Source of the DNA: Coccinella septempunctata
Lineage: Eukaryota; Arthropoda; Insecta; Coleoptera; Coccinellidae
NCBI RefSeq assembly: GCF_907165205.1
Contig: NC_058189.1
Span: forward strand, 21,822,001-21,886,000
Reading direction: 5' to 3'
Length of the DNA: 64,000 bases
Both the position numbers and the translations under genes were made by a program. The notes under the pieces were generated by a model. That model did no database searches. It was given only the letters and a program-made list of their open reading frames with translations, and was not told the origin of the DNA. Shown here in pieces: positions 34,650-44,457 of the stretch; position 1 is the first letter of the stretch; the number at the start of each line of letters is the position of its first letter.

Positions 34650-35620
34650 GGAAAATACAATATTTAAACATAATCGATAATAAAAGAGATGTTTCTGAGC
34701 AAAGGATTCCTCAAAATCATTGAGCAATCCGATTTAAGAAAAATATATAGAGCGTTCCATTTGAAATAACACAACAATGTCCAACATTCGATTTAGCCGA
34801 CGTTGTTCATTTCTGTGATATTGTAAAATTTGTAGCATTTTTTCTCTTGATTCTGAAATGAAAATTTTCGGAATGGCTCATTGTCCTTGAATATTCATCA
34901 ACATTTACATCTGAATATTCTTTTCCAAAAAAATTTTTTTTCTCTGAACAGATGCAATGTAACAATACTGATTATTCGTTATTCTAATAGGTAGTATTAT
35001 CTATATAGATCATTTCCATAAAGGGAAGCAATATTATTATGGACAAGACTCAAATCGATTTGTTTTGAGATAGGTAATGAAATAGTTCGCCAAATTCAGA
35101 ATTTTAGTGTTAGCTTGAGATGAAAGAAGTTCAACGGATGCATAGATACACACGATGAATTATAATCATAATCCCATTCGAGAGAGCCAAGATTGGTTTT
35201 CTTTCAGGTGATTCTTTAACCTACAGAAGAATGCGATAAAAAATCTTTGAGATATGCCGCCTGGATTGCAATAATGGAGGAGATAACGCGCTGCGCCTCT
35301 CTTCAGTTAATTCCTCCGTATACTGATAGTCAAAGATTATAGAGTAATCTTTGCTGATAGTGATATTCCGCCTGTCTACATCTGCTTGGACAATACAGCG
35401 TTGCCATTTTCGGAGGTGCTAACGAGCAAAGAGTCTTCCAGAGCAATTCTTCGATATACAGCTCAGCACACTAGCGCCAGTGATATACACTCGAACTAAA
35501 AGATTGTTCAGTACATAAATGGGGTGCGTTGTGACCTCAAAACGCTTTTTTCTCTCGGTTTTCGATCTCGGTTATCAAATGCGTCCATACGCTGATAACA
35601 AAGAGGAATCTTGCTGATAC
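34650..35620. other. no recognisable gene
   Basis: No coding signal. 35625-35653 has CAGAGAC followed by AAGTTTT-CATAGAGA-AAGTTTT, an 8-bp insert with 7-bp repeats, similar to 36534. Confidence 0.4.
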
Positions 35621-35723
35621 GCTCCAGAGACAAGTTTTCATAGAGAAAGTTTTCACTAATGCATGGACCATAGATTTTGATAGATGTATTCTGCTCGATG
35701 TTCTGTGTGTTTATGCGTATGGT

Positions 35724-35868
35724 CCGTATATACACATTTGGTAACCGAAAGTTACCAGAGCGGTTACTCTGGTGACTGATATTGAACCAAATTGTCAGGA
35801 ATTCGACATATACGGACCGCCCACTTACTAACCAGAAGTAACCAAAGTGTATATACGGACCACAGCCT
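35724..35868. mobile_element. single copy of the TGGTCCGTATATACAC MITE
   Basis: Ends TGGTCCGTATATACACATTT and, reversed, TGGTCCGTATATACACTTTG. Nearly identical to the left unit of the dimer at 27039-27181. Confidence 0.75.
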
Positions 35869-36322
35869 TCATTTGTGTTCTGAGGGTGTGTTTACTTTTA
35901 ATATTAAGCCATATTTTCGCGATTAAGACGAGTGAAGCGACTTTAAGCGGTGCTATTCGAGCGAATAAGTCATGACGTCAGTCTTTAAGACGCTTTAAGC
36001 GGAACCTGGCGGTCTCTGGAGAGCGCCTGTGTCGTCTTAAGCGGGAAAAGGTAAAGAAGAAGGAAGAATATGCTGTTTATATCGAATTTGATTCGAATTC
36101 CTACTAGGGAAGAGTGCTTTTAGCTTTTACTGCCAATAATGCACTTTCTGCATTATCATTTAGAATAAAAAAATATTTTTCAAATAATAGCCAAAGAACA
36201 GAAATTGAAAAATTCACAATTCAATTCGCTGCCTGATGACAACGACAGATGACTCAACCATCAGCGATATTCTATTTTTGCGACAACAAAATTAATGACG
36301 TCACGCTTGAAGATGCTTTAAT

Positions 36323-36346
36323 CATTGAACTTTCTTTAGTTTAATG
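36323..36346. mobile_element. 24-bp palindromic insertion upstream of pins
   Basis: Starts CATTGAACTTTC and ends TTTAGTTTAATG, between perfect GCTTTAAT copies (36315-36322, 36347-36354). Differs from the insertion at 36406 by one base. Confidence 0.85.
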
Positions 36347-36405
36347 GCTTTAATACACAGATTACAGAGTAGTGCTTTAATAGATAAAGACGCTTAATCG
36401 CCAAA

Positions 36406-36429
36406 CATTGAACTTTCTTTAGTTCAATG
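36406..36429. mobile_element. 24-bp palindromic insertion upstream of pins
   Basis: Starts CATTGAACTTTC and ends TTTAGTTCAATG, between perfect TCGCCAAA copies (36398-36405, 36430-36437). Confidence 0.85.
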
Positions 36430-36469
36430 TCGCCAAAACATGGCTTTCGTGTTCTGTACTTTTTACTTT

Positions 36470-36548
36470 GGTTTGAGCATAGAGAAAGGTCTCTGGGTTT
36501 GAGCTTTGAGCTAGAGTTTGTCTCTGGTTTGAGCACAGAAAGTTTGAG
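36470..36548. mobile_element. three short inserts at one reused target, upstream of pins
   Basis: (G)GTTTGAG occurs four times, at 36470, 36496, 36526 and 36542 (last copy 7 bp). Between them are CATAGAGAAAGGTCTCTG (36478-36495, the exact reverse complement of the 18-mer at 15000), a 22-bp piece ending TTTGTCTCT (36504-36525) and CACAGAAA (36534-36541). It looks like repeated visits to the same 8-bp target, or one visit with complex repair. Confidence 0.75.
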
Positions 36549-36654
36549 AGTTTGACAAATATGTTGAAAATTACAAAATTAATTGTTTATTTTCCATGAG
36601 TAAAGGTTCACAAGTCTATATTATTCTACAGAAATAGTTATTGAATCTGCTATC

Positions 36655-37060
36655 ATGTCTCTGAGTTCGAGTATAGCGAATTTATCAGCAGATTCTCCTG
36701 TAAGTATAAAAAATATTTCAGGTGGTATAATATTTGCTGAAAATAAAGTATGTTATTTACATAGATCTATATAACTAATAGAATATATAATGTGCTTCAT
36801 CTTAGTAATTTTTCATTTTTAACCCAGAACTACGATGGCTCAACTAATATGTGTTTAGAGCTTGCACTAGAAGGAGAGCGTCTTTGTAAATCAGGAGATT
36901 GTCGTGCTGGAGTAGCTTTCTTTCAAGCAGCCATCCAAGCTGGAACGGATGACCTCAGAACTTTGAGTGCCATATATAGTCAACTTGGAAATGCTTATTT
37001 CTACCTTGGTGATTATGGAAAAGCAATGCAATATCATAAACATGATTTAACTCTTGCCAG
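36655..37060 (+). CDS. pins: pins/rapsynoid (LGN, GPSM2 homologue), coding exons 1-2
   Basis: Pins links heterotrimeric G-protein alpha-i at the cortex to Mud/NuMA and so orients the mitotic spindle. Exon 1 (36655-36699) encodes 15 residues, 'MSLSSSIANLSADSP'. Exon 2 (36828-37060) encodes 'CLELALEGERLCKSGDCRAG', 'VAFFQAAIQAGTDDLRTLSA' and 'IYSQLGNAYFYLGDYGKAMQ', the first tetratricopeptide repeats of the family, ending in a split Arg codon. The intron between is 128 bp. Exon 2 continues in phase to exon 3 at 58205, about 21.1 kb away. The ATG at 36792 inside intron 1 is not the start. Five short palindromic insertions lie 110-340 bp upstream, in the likely promoter or leader. Confidence 0.9.
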
Positions 37061-37431
37061 GTTAGTCATTCGATTTTCCACATACAGTTTTGCTATTAAA
37101 GTATTGCTTGACATTGATTTGAAAGAATTACTAAATAAACTGCTGATAATCAATATTTAACTTCTATTCATCCAGCTCTTATAATAACTTGAGAAATATA
37201 TAGAGAAATAAAAGTGTTAAAGCACCAATCATTGTGCAGATATTGCATTGTAAGCATCGATTTCTAGATATATTATGCCAGTTATTCCCTATATTTCTGA
37301 TACAAAATGAGAGTGCAGGTTTTGATGTAGGTACAGATGATTTGCATAAGGGTATCATGATGAAGATCAGTATTATAGATATCAGATTGACATATTTGCT
37401 GACTGAAATGACATTTTATACCTGCATAGAA

Positions 37432-38512
37432 TTATGTAAGATGTCTAAAACTCTGGTGTTTTCACTGATTCGATTTTGTTTTTACTTTCGTTGGGATATG
37501 GGATCAGTTTCGTTTTTCCCACTGTAAGTAGCGCTGTTTAGAATTTGACAGAGCATTGGGCATTGTCATTTAATATTTGAAAATAATTTGAATACTTTCC
37601 TACGACGTACGAATATGTTGTATTTATAAGCGATTATTGGTGTGTGAAAATGTATTAGTTTCGAGAAAGGGGTGTAGAACTGTAGAACATTCATTTATTC
37701 AACATGTCGTTCAGTAGGTTCAGTTGTCTGTATGGACAATCAAGAGCTACATCTAAGAATTCGGTGTTGTTGGAATTTGAAGCAGAACCAAATCAGAAAA
37801 CGAACACTCGGGACCGATATAGCTAAGTTTTATGGAAACTTCAGCAATATTTCAAAGAAACTGTATTGGAAATTCGTAATGTGAATTGTGAGTATGTATT
37901 GAGTATCAGAAATACATAAATCTATTCGAGTCTGTTACTTCAAATATTCTTCCTGAGTATATATAGTGAAAATTCACCTTCCGTCAACTGAATATATTAT
38001 ATATTTGACCAATCAACTGTGTTTTATTAAAATCATATTGAATTACCCCCCTCATTAATTCAATCTGTGAAACGGAAATTATCTTGAAGAAGAATAATAA
38101 ATACTCCTTCGAACCCTTACCCCCCCTCACGAATTCAAGGAGGAAGGAAATTATCTTGAAGAAGAACAGTAAATCCTCCTTTGACCTCTGCTTTGAACCC
38201 TTATTCGATAGTGTTGAAATATTGACAGATTTGTTTTTGCAACGAAAATTGAACTGTAAAGCACAAATATTCTTTAACAGCTCCCAAAATGGACCAGTTC
38301 ATATTTTGAACTCGTTGATAGACATTCGATATCAACGCAAAACAAAATAAAAGGAGAGAGTATCATCGGACTTCCTTTGGTAGAACAAGTATAGAACGAA
38401 GCAAATGACATGGTGGCGCCGCCACGAAACTGATCCCATATCCCCGATTTTCTGAAATGTTGAAGCTTGCAAAAAGTGACAAGTGCGCACACCAGTGTTT
38501 TAGACATCTTAG
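37432..38512. mobile_element. foldback element in pins intron 2
   Basis: AAGATGTCTAAAAC...CTGGTG...GGGATATGGGATCAGTTTCG at 37438-37520 is present inverted at 38425-38510 (CGAAACTGATCCCATATCCC...CACCAG...GTTTTAGACATCTT). A non-coding middle of about 0.9 kb with a duplicated 'GAATTCAAGGAGG'-like stretch near 38060-38170. Confidence 0.55.
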
Positions 38513-38924
38513 AATTATGGAACTGATAAACATAGATTACAGAAACAAGTTTAGATGGGAAGATAGTGTTTTCTATTATTAAAACTGGTTCTGGACTAAG
38601 TGCACTCTAATATTATTTCCGTGATGTCAAGGAGCACATCTAGTGCAGCTTCAGCAGAACTTACGAAACCTTATTATTTGAACAAGACGATCATAGATTG
38701 AAGTGAAATCTGGGTTCGCTGTCATTGTGCCTTGTTCAAGGCCATGTTTTTTGTGCTCTGCTCCGCCCTTTTTGTAATCAAAAATGAAAAATGTTTTAGA
38801 CCTCACTTTCAGAATCAATCAAGAAATAATTTCTATAAATGGAGCAGTTGAAGAAGATAATCCAAAACATGTTTTCAAATTGACTAGTAAGTGCCCGAGT
38901 TCGAATTAATTTGAGAGAGAGAGA

Positions 38925-39628
38925 GAGAAAATAAGTATTGATTCGAATCGGATCAAATGGCTAGCGACCGAGGTCTTCCTGCCAGTTACATATATATTTG
39001 TTGATAAAAAACTAAATTTCAATTATGTGTACGTGTGTATACAAATGTTATACTAGAATAATAAAAAAAAAATTATTCCAGAGTCAGTAGGTGTTCAAAA
39101 AGTGGTGGTAATTTGGCCTTTGGTGTACCTTCTCTGTCGTAATGGTGAATCAGTGGTTCCATGATATCCTGTTGTTTGCTTCCTGATAAATTCCTTGTTT
39201 AATTTATGCAATCTCGATATTATTGGTTCTACTTCCGTTGTCTCGTATACCAGTTGGTAAGGAGGATTGTGCAACAGGTTGTTGGGGTGTCTCAGTTTGG
39301 TGATCTTTCTTAAGCTTGTTCTTTCTCCGATTTCTAAAATGTTGAGAGTTGTTTTTGATGTATTCGATAAAATTGTATGTGTGTATTCTAGTAGTGGTCT
39401 GCATATCATTTTGTAAATCGTGCTAGCAGTCGTGATATTAATTCCAGAGTTCTTATAGGTGAGTTACCTGAAATGTCCGGCTTGTGTGATGGCTGCTGTT
39501 TTCTCTGTCTTCGTGTGGTTTTTGAAGCTCAGTTTATGGTCTATGAAGTATACCTAAGTATTTACAGCTGCTTGTAGGTCAAACCACAATTCCGCCGATT
39601 TTAATTTTTGGAGAGTGACGCTTGATTT

Positions 39629-39662
<34 letters not shown>

Positions 39663-39958
39663 GTGCAACATGTATTTATTCAGTCAAAATTTTTCGAAAT
39701 TTTTGCTCAGTACCGTGAGTAACGTGATAGGTCTGTAGTTTTCTACTCTACTATAGTCTGTTTTTTCTTTTGGAATAGTGATGAGTATTCCTTTTTTCCA
39801 TTCTCTAGGCCCTAGGGAAGTATGAGTTTACCAAGCAATAGTTATATATCCTTCTTATGGTATTATGGATGACTGAGTCTAGTTTTCGCGATATTTTTCT
39901 GGGAATATTGTCATGACCAGGAGACGTGTTTTTTCCATGATGTAGTGCTTTGATCTTG
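38925..39958 (-). pseudogene. LINE B, RT and C-terminal part (3' half)
   Basis: Minus strand from 39958: 'IKALHHGKNTSPGHDNIPRK' (RT domain 0), then 'YFPRAWRMEKRN' and a degraded 'YRPI' block to 39670; then (TA)n at 39636-39662 bridging a deletion of the RT core; then 'MICRPLLEYTHTIL' and 'RTSLRKITKLRHPNN' (39409-39095). The 3' UTR has the family word seen at 33480. Its 5' half lies at 44458-48460: the right piece breaks off at 'LITEDEYYV' and this piece begins at 'IKALHHGKN', so a 4.5-kb block (39958-44457) was inserted into RT domain 0. Confidence 0.75.
39636..39662. repeat. (TA)n microsatellite
   Basis: A run of about 13 TA units inside LINE B, at the point where its RT core is deleted. 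Confidence 0.85.
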
Positions 39959-40401
39959 CAAAAGAAGGCCATCAGAATAATATTTCATCTAAAGAAGACC
40001 GAAAGTTGCAGGGAAGCATATCGGATCCTCAGGATACTAACTGTTCCATCCTTGTTTATTCTGGAATGTGTAAACTATGTTCACAAGAATAAATCATTGT
40101 TCCCAACAAACAACAAATACCACGAATACAATACACGGCACAAGAGCAAATTGTCTATACCTTACCACAAAAAAAAGAGAACCCAACAAAGTGTAGACTT
40201 CTGGGGACCCAAATTGTATAATCACCTACCAGATGATATTAAGGGATTGAATGAGTCGATTTTTAAGAAGAAAGTTAAAGATTTTCTAATAAACAAAACT
40301 ATCTATTCAATTGAGGAATTTCTAAATAGTTGAAATATTTGTTTTGCTGTTTTTTTTTTTTTCTTTGACGTGGCATGTAAATTTTTTGATGTCAAATATA
40401 C
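39950..40401 (+). pseudogene. 5'-truncated LINE of the 17.4-kb family (C-terminus and 3' UTR)
   Basis: Reads 'LQKKAIRIIFHLKKTESCRE', 'WGPKLYNHLPDDIKGLNESI' and 'KKVKDFLINKTIYSIEEFLN', stopping at 40331-40333. The C-terminus parallels that of the LINE at 17474 ('FKREV...YYSIDEF'), whose tail is (TAT)n. Here too the 3' UTR runs into TTATTATTA at 40402, where the R4-like LINE begins on the other strand. Confidence 0.75.
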
Positions 40402-40410
40402 TTATTATTA

Positions 40411-43400
40411 TGACTTTAGCCTTGCGGCTTTCACACTCCTCTCCAGAGGAAAATTCACTTATCCCAGATATCTCAGATATCAAAAGGATTAAGCTCTGTT
40501 GGAGCCCTTTCCAGGTTTTCGGGCTCGTGGTGGTGGTCGGGTCCGGGTCGCTCCTCGCCTCCCTGCTGTAGGTTGGATTCCTGCTCCACCCGCACTTCCT
40601 GTCGGAGCAGACGGTGTTCCTCTGAATTTCCCATGTACTTGCGTACAGTTCTCGCCGTTCCTAGCAGTACCGCCTTCTGCACGACTTTATAGACATTTTC
40701 GTCCAACTGAAGCCTCCTCAAGTTCTCTAGCAGCTTCTTCGGTACCAGGCCTGTAGACGATATGACGATAGGGATGGTCTTGATATCTTTCAGCTTCCAC
40801 TGTCTCCTGGTTTGTTCCTCGAGATCTCTGTACTTTGAAACCTTTTCAGTGTGCCTATCTAGAAGATTGTTATTATTTGGAATCGCCACATCGATGAATA
40901 GTGCTCTGTCCTCATCCTTATTGAGCAATATGAGGTCTGGTCTATTGTGGGTTATTTTCCGGTCTGTGAGAACCGTGCGATCCCAGTAGAGCTTGTGATG
41001 TTCATTTTCCAATACAGCATCTGGATGGTAATTGTAATAAGGAACCTTTTTCGAACTCAGAAGTTGGTGTTTCAGTGCCAATTCTTGGTGAAGAATCTTG
41101 GCAACGGCATCATGTCTATTTTTGTACTCCGTGCCCGCGAACTTCTGACATCCCCCGGTGATGTGCTGGATAGTTTCATGTGTCGCACAGCCATAACGAC
41201 AGCTATCGTCCGCCACTGAGGCATCCTTGGCGATGTATTTCATGTAATTTCTTGTTGGAATCACCTGATCCTGGATGGCGAGCATGAAGCCCTCTGTCTC
41301 AGGAAACAACCTTCCGGAAGTCAACCAGTAGTTCGACGCAGACATGTCGACGTAATCATGGTTGACCTCATTCTGGTGCCTCCCATGCAGAGGTTTGCCA
41401 ATCAGTTTCTGCATTTTACTTTCTGCAGAGTGTTCGACGGTTTCCAAGTGATCCTGGTGTAGCTTTAACGGTGTGGAAGTATCAGCAACACAAACTACTC
41501 GATGGAGTTCTGACGAAGCTGCCTTGCTCAAGAAATATTTTCGAAGTCCTTCAATTTCCTGGGACATACGGTTGGACAAATCAACAATTCCTCTACCCCC
41601 AAGATGCCGTGGTAGCTCTGTCCGTTCTATTGAGCTTTTGGGGTGATGTTTATTGTGTTTAGTCAGCATCGTCCGTATTTTTCTCTGTAAAGCTGCTAAA
41701 TCGGTGGTCGTCCAAGAGATAATACCAAATGAATAGCTCAGCGCCGAGCAAGCGTAGGTGTTAATCGCTTTTATCAGGTTCTTGCTGTTAAGACCAGTTC
41801 TCATTATCCTTCTCAATCTTCGGGTAAACTCCTCCGTTAATTCTTTCTTCATCTGGGTCTGATTGATTTTTCTTGCCTGTTTTATGCCCAGATACTTGTA
41901 TGTGTCTCCTTCCTTCAATGCTTCAATTTCTGCACCTTCCTTGAGTTTGAACGTACCATCTTCCATTTTCCCTCTCGTTATGTTTAGCAGTCGGCATTTT
42001 TCTAGTCCAAACTTCATTTTGATGTCTTCCGAGAATCCTTCCACCATTTTCAGCATCAGTTGCATTTGTTTTTTGGTAGATGCGAAGAGTTTTAAATCGT
42101 CCATGTAAAGGAGATGATTCAGTTTCATCATAGTTCTACTGCCGCTCTTGATGGAAAATCCGTAGTCCGTAGAATTCAATCTATGAGACAAGGGATTCAG
42201 GGCCATGCAGAACCACAGAGGGCTCAGCGAGTCTCCTTGGAAAATTCCGCGTCTTATTGGAATAGGTCCTGTTGTAATGGAGCAATCTGCTGCTTTCATT
42301 TGAAGACTAGTACGCCAGGTTGACATGGCGTTTTTCAGGAACTTAACAATATTGGGATCCACCTTGTAAATCTTCAAGATCGTCAAGAGCCATTCGTGAG
42401 GTATAGAATCGAATGCTTTTTTGTAGTCTATGTACGCAGCGTAAAGATTCCTTCGCTTGGAGAACGCTTGATTGCAGATAACTGAATCTATTATTAGTTG
42501 TTCTTTGCACCCTCGGCTGTCTTTGGTGCATCCTTTCTGTTGCATGGCGATGATGTTATTCCTTTCGCAATGGTTGTAAATTCGGTTCGAAATGCACGAT
42601 GTGATTAATTTGTACATCGTTGGAAGACATGTGATTGGTCGGTACTTGGATGGGTCTTCTGTATTCCTTTGGTCTTTAGGTAACAGGTATGTTGTGCCAT
42701 GTGTAAGGAATACTGGCATTCTTTCAGGATTTTCAATGACATCATTTATTGCGGAGGTCAATTTGTCATGCATGATCCAAAGTTTCTTGATCCAGAAGTT
42801 CTGTAATCCATCAGGCCCAGGTGCTTTCCAGTTGTGCAGTCCTCTGATAGCTGATTTTACTTCTTCAATTGTGATCATGTCATGCTGCATCGGCTCATAT
42901 TTTATAGCTTCAGATTTTTCATCTTCAATCCATCCGGTATTTCCATTGAACTGAGGTTTCGTTGATAGTTGTTCGGTCCAGAATTGTTCAATGGCTTCCT
43001 TTGGTGGTAACTTTCCATTTTCTCCATCCGACGATGTGAGTGTCCGGTAGAAAGATTCTTCGGACTTTTCGAATGAATTATTGTCTCTTTTCCGGCTATA
43101 ATTGCTTTTATATCTCCTCAGGCGTTCTGCATACAGACTTAATTTTTGCTTCAGAGTGTCAAGGCAATGGTGTGCTGTAGCATTCTCCGTCTCTCGTTCG
43201 GTATGTGTTCTGTTTCTATCGATGATTTCTTTGGCAGCTTTCACAACCTTCCTTCCGCGATTCCCGTTCAAGTACTCCGTCAGTCGTCCAATGTCTCTTC
43301 TTAGCCTTTCTGTTTTGTGTTGAAGACGTTTCTGCCATGCTGGCGCGTGTAATTTGTGTAATTTTGGACCATCGTTGTTCGTTCGGCGAATTTTTGCCCC

Positions 43401-44457
43401 CATGGTTTTCGCTGTCGTTAGCGCTGCACAGTGAAAAACTAGATGCAGATATTCCAATGAACTTCCGTTCTGTAGGTATTCAGGTAAAACGTCCTTATTC
43501 AAGATGTCGATTATAAGTGACAGTTTCTTGGATGTATTGAGTCGTGGAGGTGCTACTCGATGAAGAGGATCTGTTCCTTCCAGTTCGGCAAAGTATCTCC
43601 TCATGTCAGAGTCAACTTGTCGGTGGAGCTCTTCCCTATCGTCCTGGTGTTCAGGCTCACTTGCGTTGCAAGATGGACTTTCAGTATCAGTTTCTTCTGC
43701 CTGTTGTTGCCCCGGCATGTGAATTTCATCAGAGGTGTTGGTGTTATTCTCTATTGTAGGCGGACGCTGAAGTTCTCGTTTGATTGCGTCGATTCGGGCC
43801 GTAGGTATTAGTTCATTTCTCAGAATTACGCGGTACTGGTCTGCCACTCGTTGTTCAGTGACATTGAGATTTGGGTAGGCGTTGCAGAATTCCTCGTGGA
43901 GCCTTTTTCTATAGTTGTTCGTGTTCTGCCCTAGTCCCGTGATGGAGTTATATATGCGCACAATAGTTTCATTCATGGACGTTGTCCACTTCATGCGCTT
44001 TCTAACTAACCCCGCTTGGGTGAGCACTGGCTGAATATCCTGCGCAGCACTTTCAGCGGTTCGAGTCGACAATTGAATTGGACTCGTTGGTTGCTGTTGT
44101 TGCTTTGGAGCTGTAGCTTCTTTTGCAGCAGGAGCCCGCTTCCTCAACATCCTGCCACCGACGTCCCGCATGCTGTCATGTCCAGCGCCGGCTCCAGACA
44201 TGCCCTGACGATCCCCAGGCAGCGACTTGTTTCCGAGGCTTCTCGTAATCACCATTTTCATGGGTTTGTGCTCCCCTTTCTCGGTTTGGGTGAGGGGTAG
44301 AGAAATGAGAGCAGAAAGAGCACCCCTATAAAGGATGTGAAAGAGAGAGGAAAAAGGAATGGGACTGCGGACAGCAGGCGTGGCTGGCTGCATCGTCTAC
44401 GTCGTTACGATGGCTACCTGGCAGGCCATCTACCAGATAGCTGCCAGGCAGGCCAGA
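40411..44457 (-). mobile_element. full-length R4/Dong-like LINE
   Basis: About 4.05 kb. The 3' UTR (62 bp after the stop) runs at 40402-40410 into TTATTATTA, that is TAA repeats on the element strand, the target known for Dong. The 5' junction at about 44457 is directly against LINE B ORF2 with no TAA run. One intact ORF (44393-40473). Confidence 0.8.
40473..44393 (-). CDS. R4/Dong-like retrotransposon protein, intact, 1306 aa
   Basis: A single-ORF non-LTR polyprotein that makes and inserts DNA copies of its own RNA. Residues 130-195 ('MKWTTSMNETIVRIYNSITG') look like a Myb/SANT-type DNA-binding unit. Reverse transcriptase spans about 510-800: 'NWKAPGPDGLQNFWIKKL', 'KYRPITCLPTMYKL', motif A 'YIDYKKAFDSIPHEW' (654-668), motif B 'GIFQGDSLSPLWF' (716-728), motif C 'YMDDLKLF' (763-770). 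A zinc motif C1065-x3-C1069-x7-H1077-x4-C1082 is followed by a restriction-like endonuclease 'RPD...FIDVAIP' (P1152-D1153, D1168) and 'KYRD'. No stops or shifts, so this copy is young. No APE endonuclease and no separate ORF1, which fits R4/Dong rather than Jockey. The last codons overlap the fragment preserved at 1961-1986. Confidence 0.9.
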   Translation of the reverse strand: MQPATPAVRSPIPFSSLFHILYRGALSALISLPLTQTEKGEHKPMKMVITRSLGNKSLPGDRQGMSGAGAGHDSMRDVGGRMLRKRAPAAKEATAPKQQQQPTSPIQLSTRTAESAAQDIQPVLTQAGLVRKRMKWTTSMNETIVRIYNSITGLGQNTNNYRKRLHEEFCNAYPNLNVTEQRVADQYRVILRNELIPTARIDAIKRELQRPPTIENNTNTSDEIHMPGQQQAEETDTESPSCNASEPEHQDDREELHRQVDSDMRRYFAELEGTDPLHRVAPPRLNTSKKLSLIIDILNKDVLPEYLQNGSSLEYLHLVFHCAALTTAKTMGAKIRRTNNDGPKLHKLHAPAWQKRLQHKTERLRRDIGRLTEYLNGNRGRKVVKAAKEIIDRNRTHTERETENATAHHCLDTLKQKLSLYAERLRRYKSNYSRKRDNNSFEKSEESFYRTLTSSDGENGKLPPKEAIEQFWTEQLSTKPQFNGNTGWIEDEKSEAIKYEPMQHDMITIEEVKSAIRGLHNWKAPGPDGLQNFWIKKLWIMHDKLTSAINDVIENPERMPVFLTHGTTYLLPKDQRNTEDPSKYRPITCLPTMYKLITSCISNRIYNHCERNNIIAMQQKGCTKDSRGCKEQLIIDSVICNQAFSKRRNLYAAYIDYKKAFDSIPHEWLLTILKIYKVDPNIVKFLKNAMSTWRTSLQMKAADCSITTGPIPIRRGIFQGDSLSPLWFCMALNPLSHRLNSTDYGFSIKSGSRTMMKLNHLLYMDDLKLFASTKKQMQLMLKMVEGFSEDIKMKFGLEKCRLLNITRGKMEDGTFKLKEGAEIEALKEGDTYKYLGIKQARKINQTQMKKELTEEFTRRLRRIMRTGLNSKNLIKAINTYACSALSYSFGIISWTTTDLAALQRKIRTMLTKHNKHHPKSSIERTELPRHLGGRGIVDLSNRMSQEIEGLRKYFLSKAASSELHRVVCVADTSTPLKLHQDHLETVEHSAESKMQKLIGKPLHGRHQNEVNHDYVDMSASNYWLTSGRLFPETEGFMLAIQDQVIPTRNYMKYIAKDASVADDSCRYGCATHETIQHITGGCQKFAGTEYKNRHDAVAKILHQELALKHQLLSSKKVPYYNYHPDAVLENEHHKLYWDRTVLTDRKITHNRPDLILLNKDEDRALFIDVAIPNNNNLLDRHTEKVSKYRDLEEQTRRQWKLKDIKTIPIVISSTGLVPKKLLENLRRLQLDENVYKVVQKAVLLGTARTVRKYMGNSEEHRLLRQEVRVEQESNLQQGGEERPGPDHHHEPENLERAPTELNPFDI

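Noticed and set aside
36792..37160. ATG at 36792 as the pins start
   Set aside because: The frame before 36828 is intronic with a strong acceptor (TAACCCAG), and exon 1 at 36655 fits the Pins N-terminus and phase.
44016..44300. plus-strand frames opposite the R4-like ORF
   Set aside because: Shadows of the intact 1306-codon minus-strand ORF.
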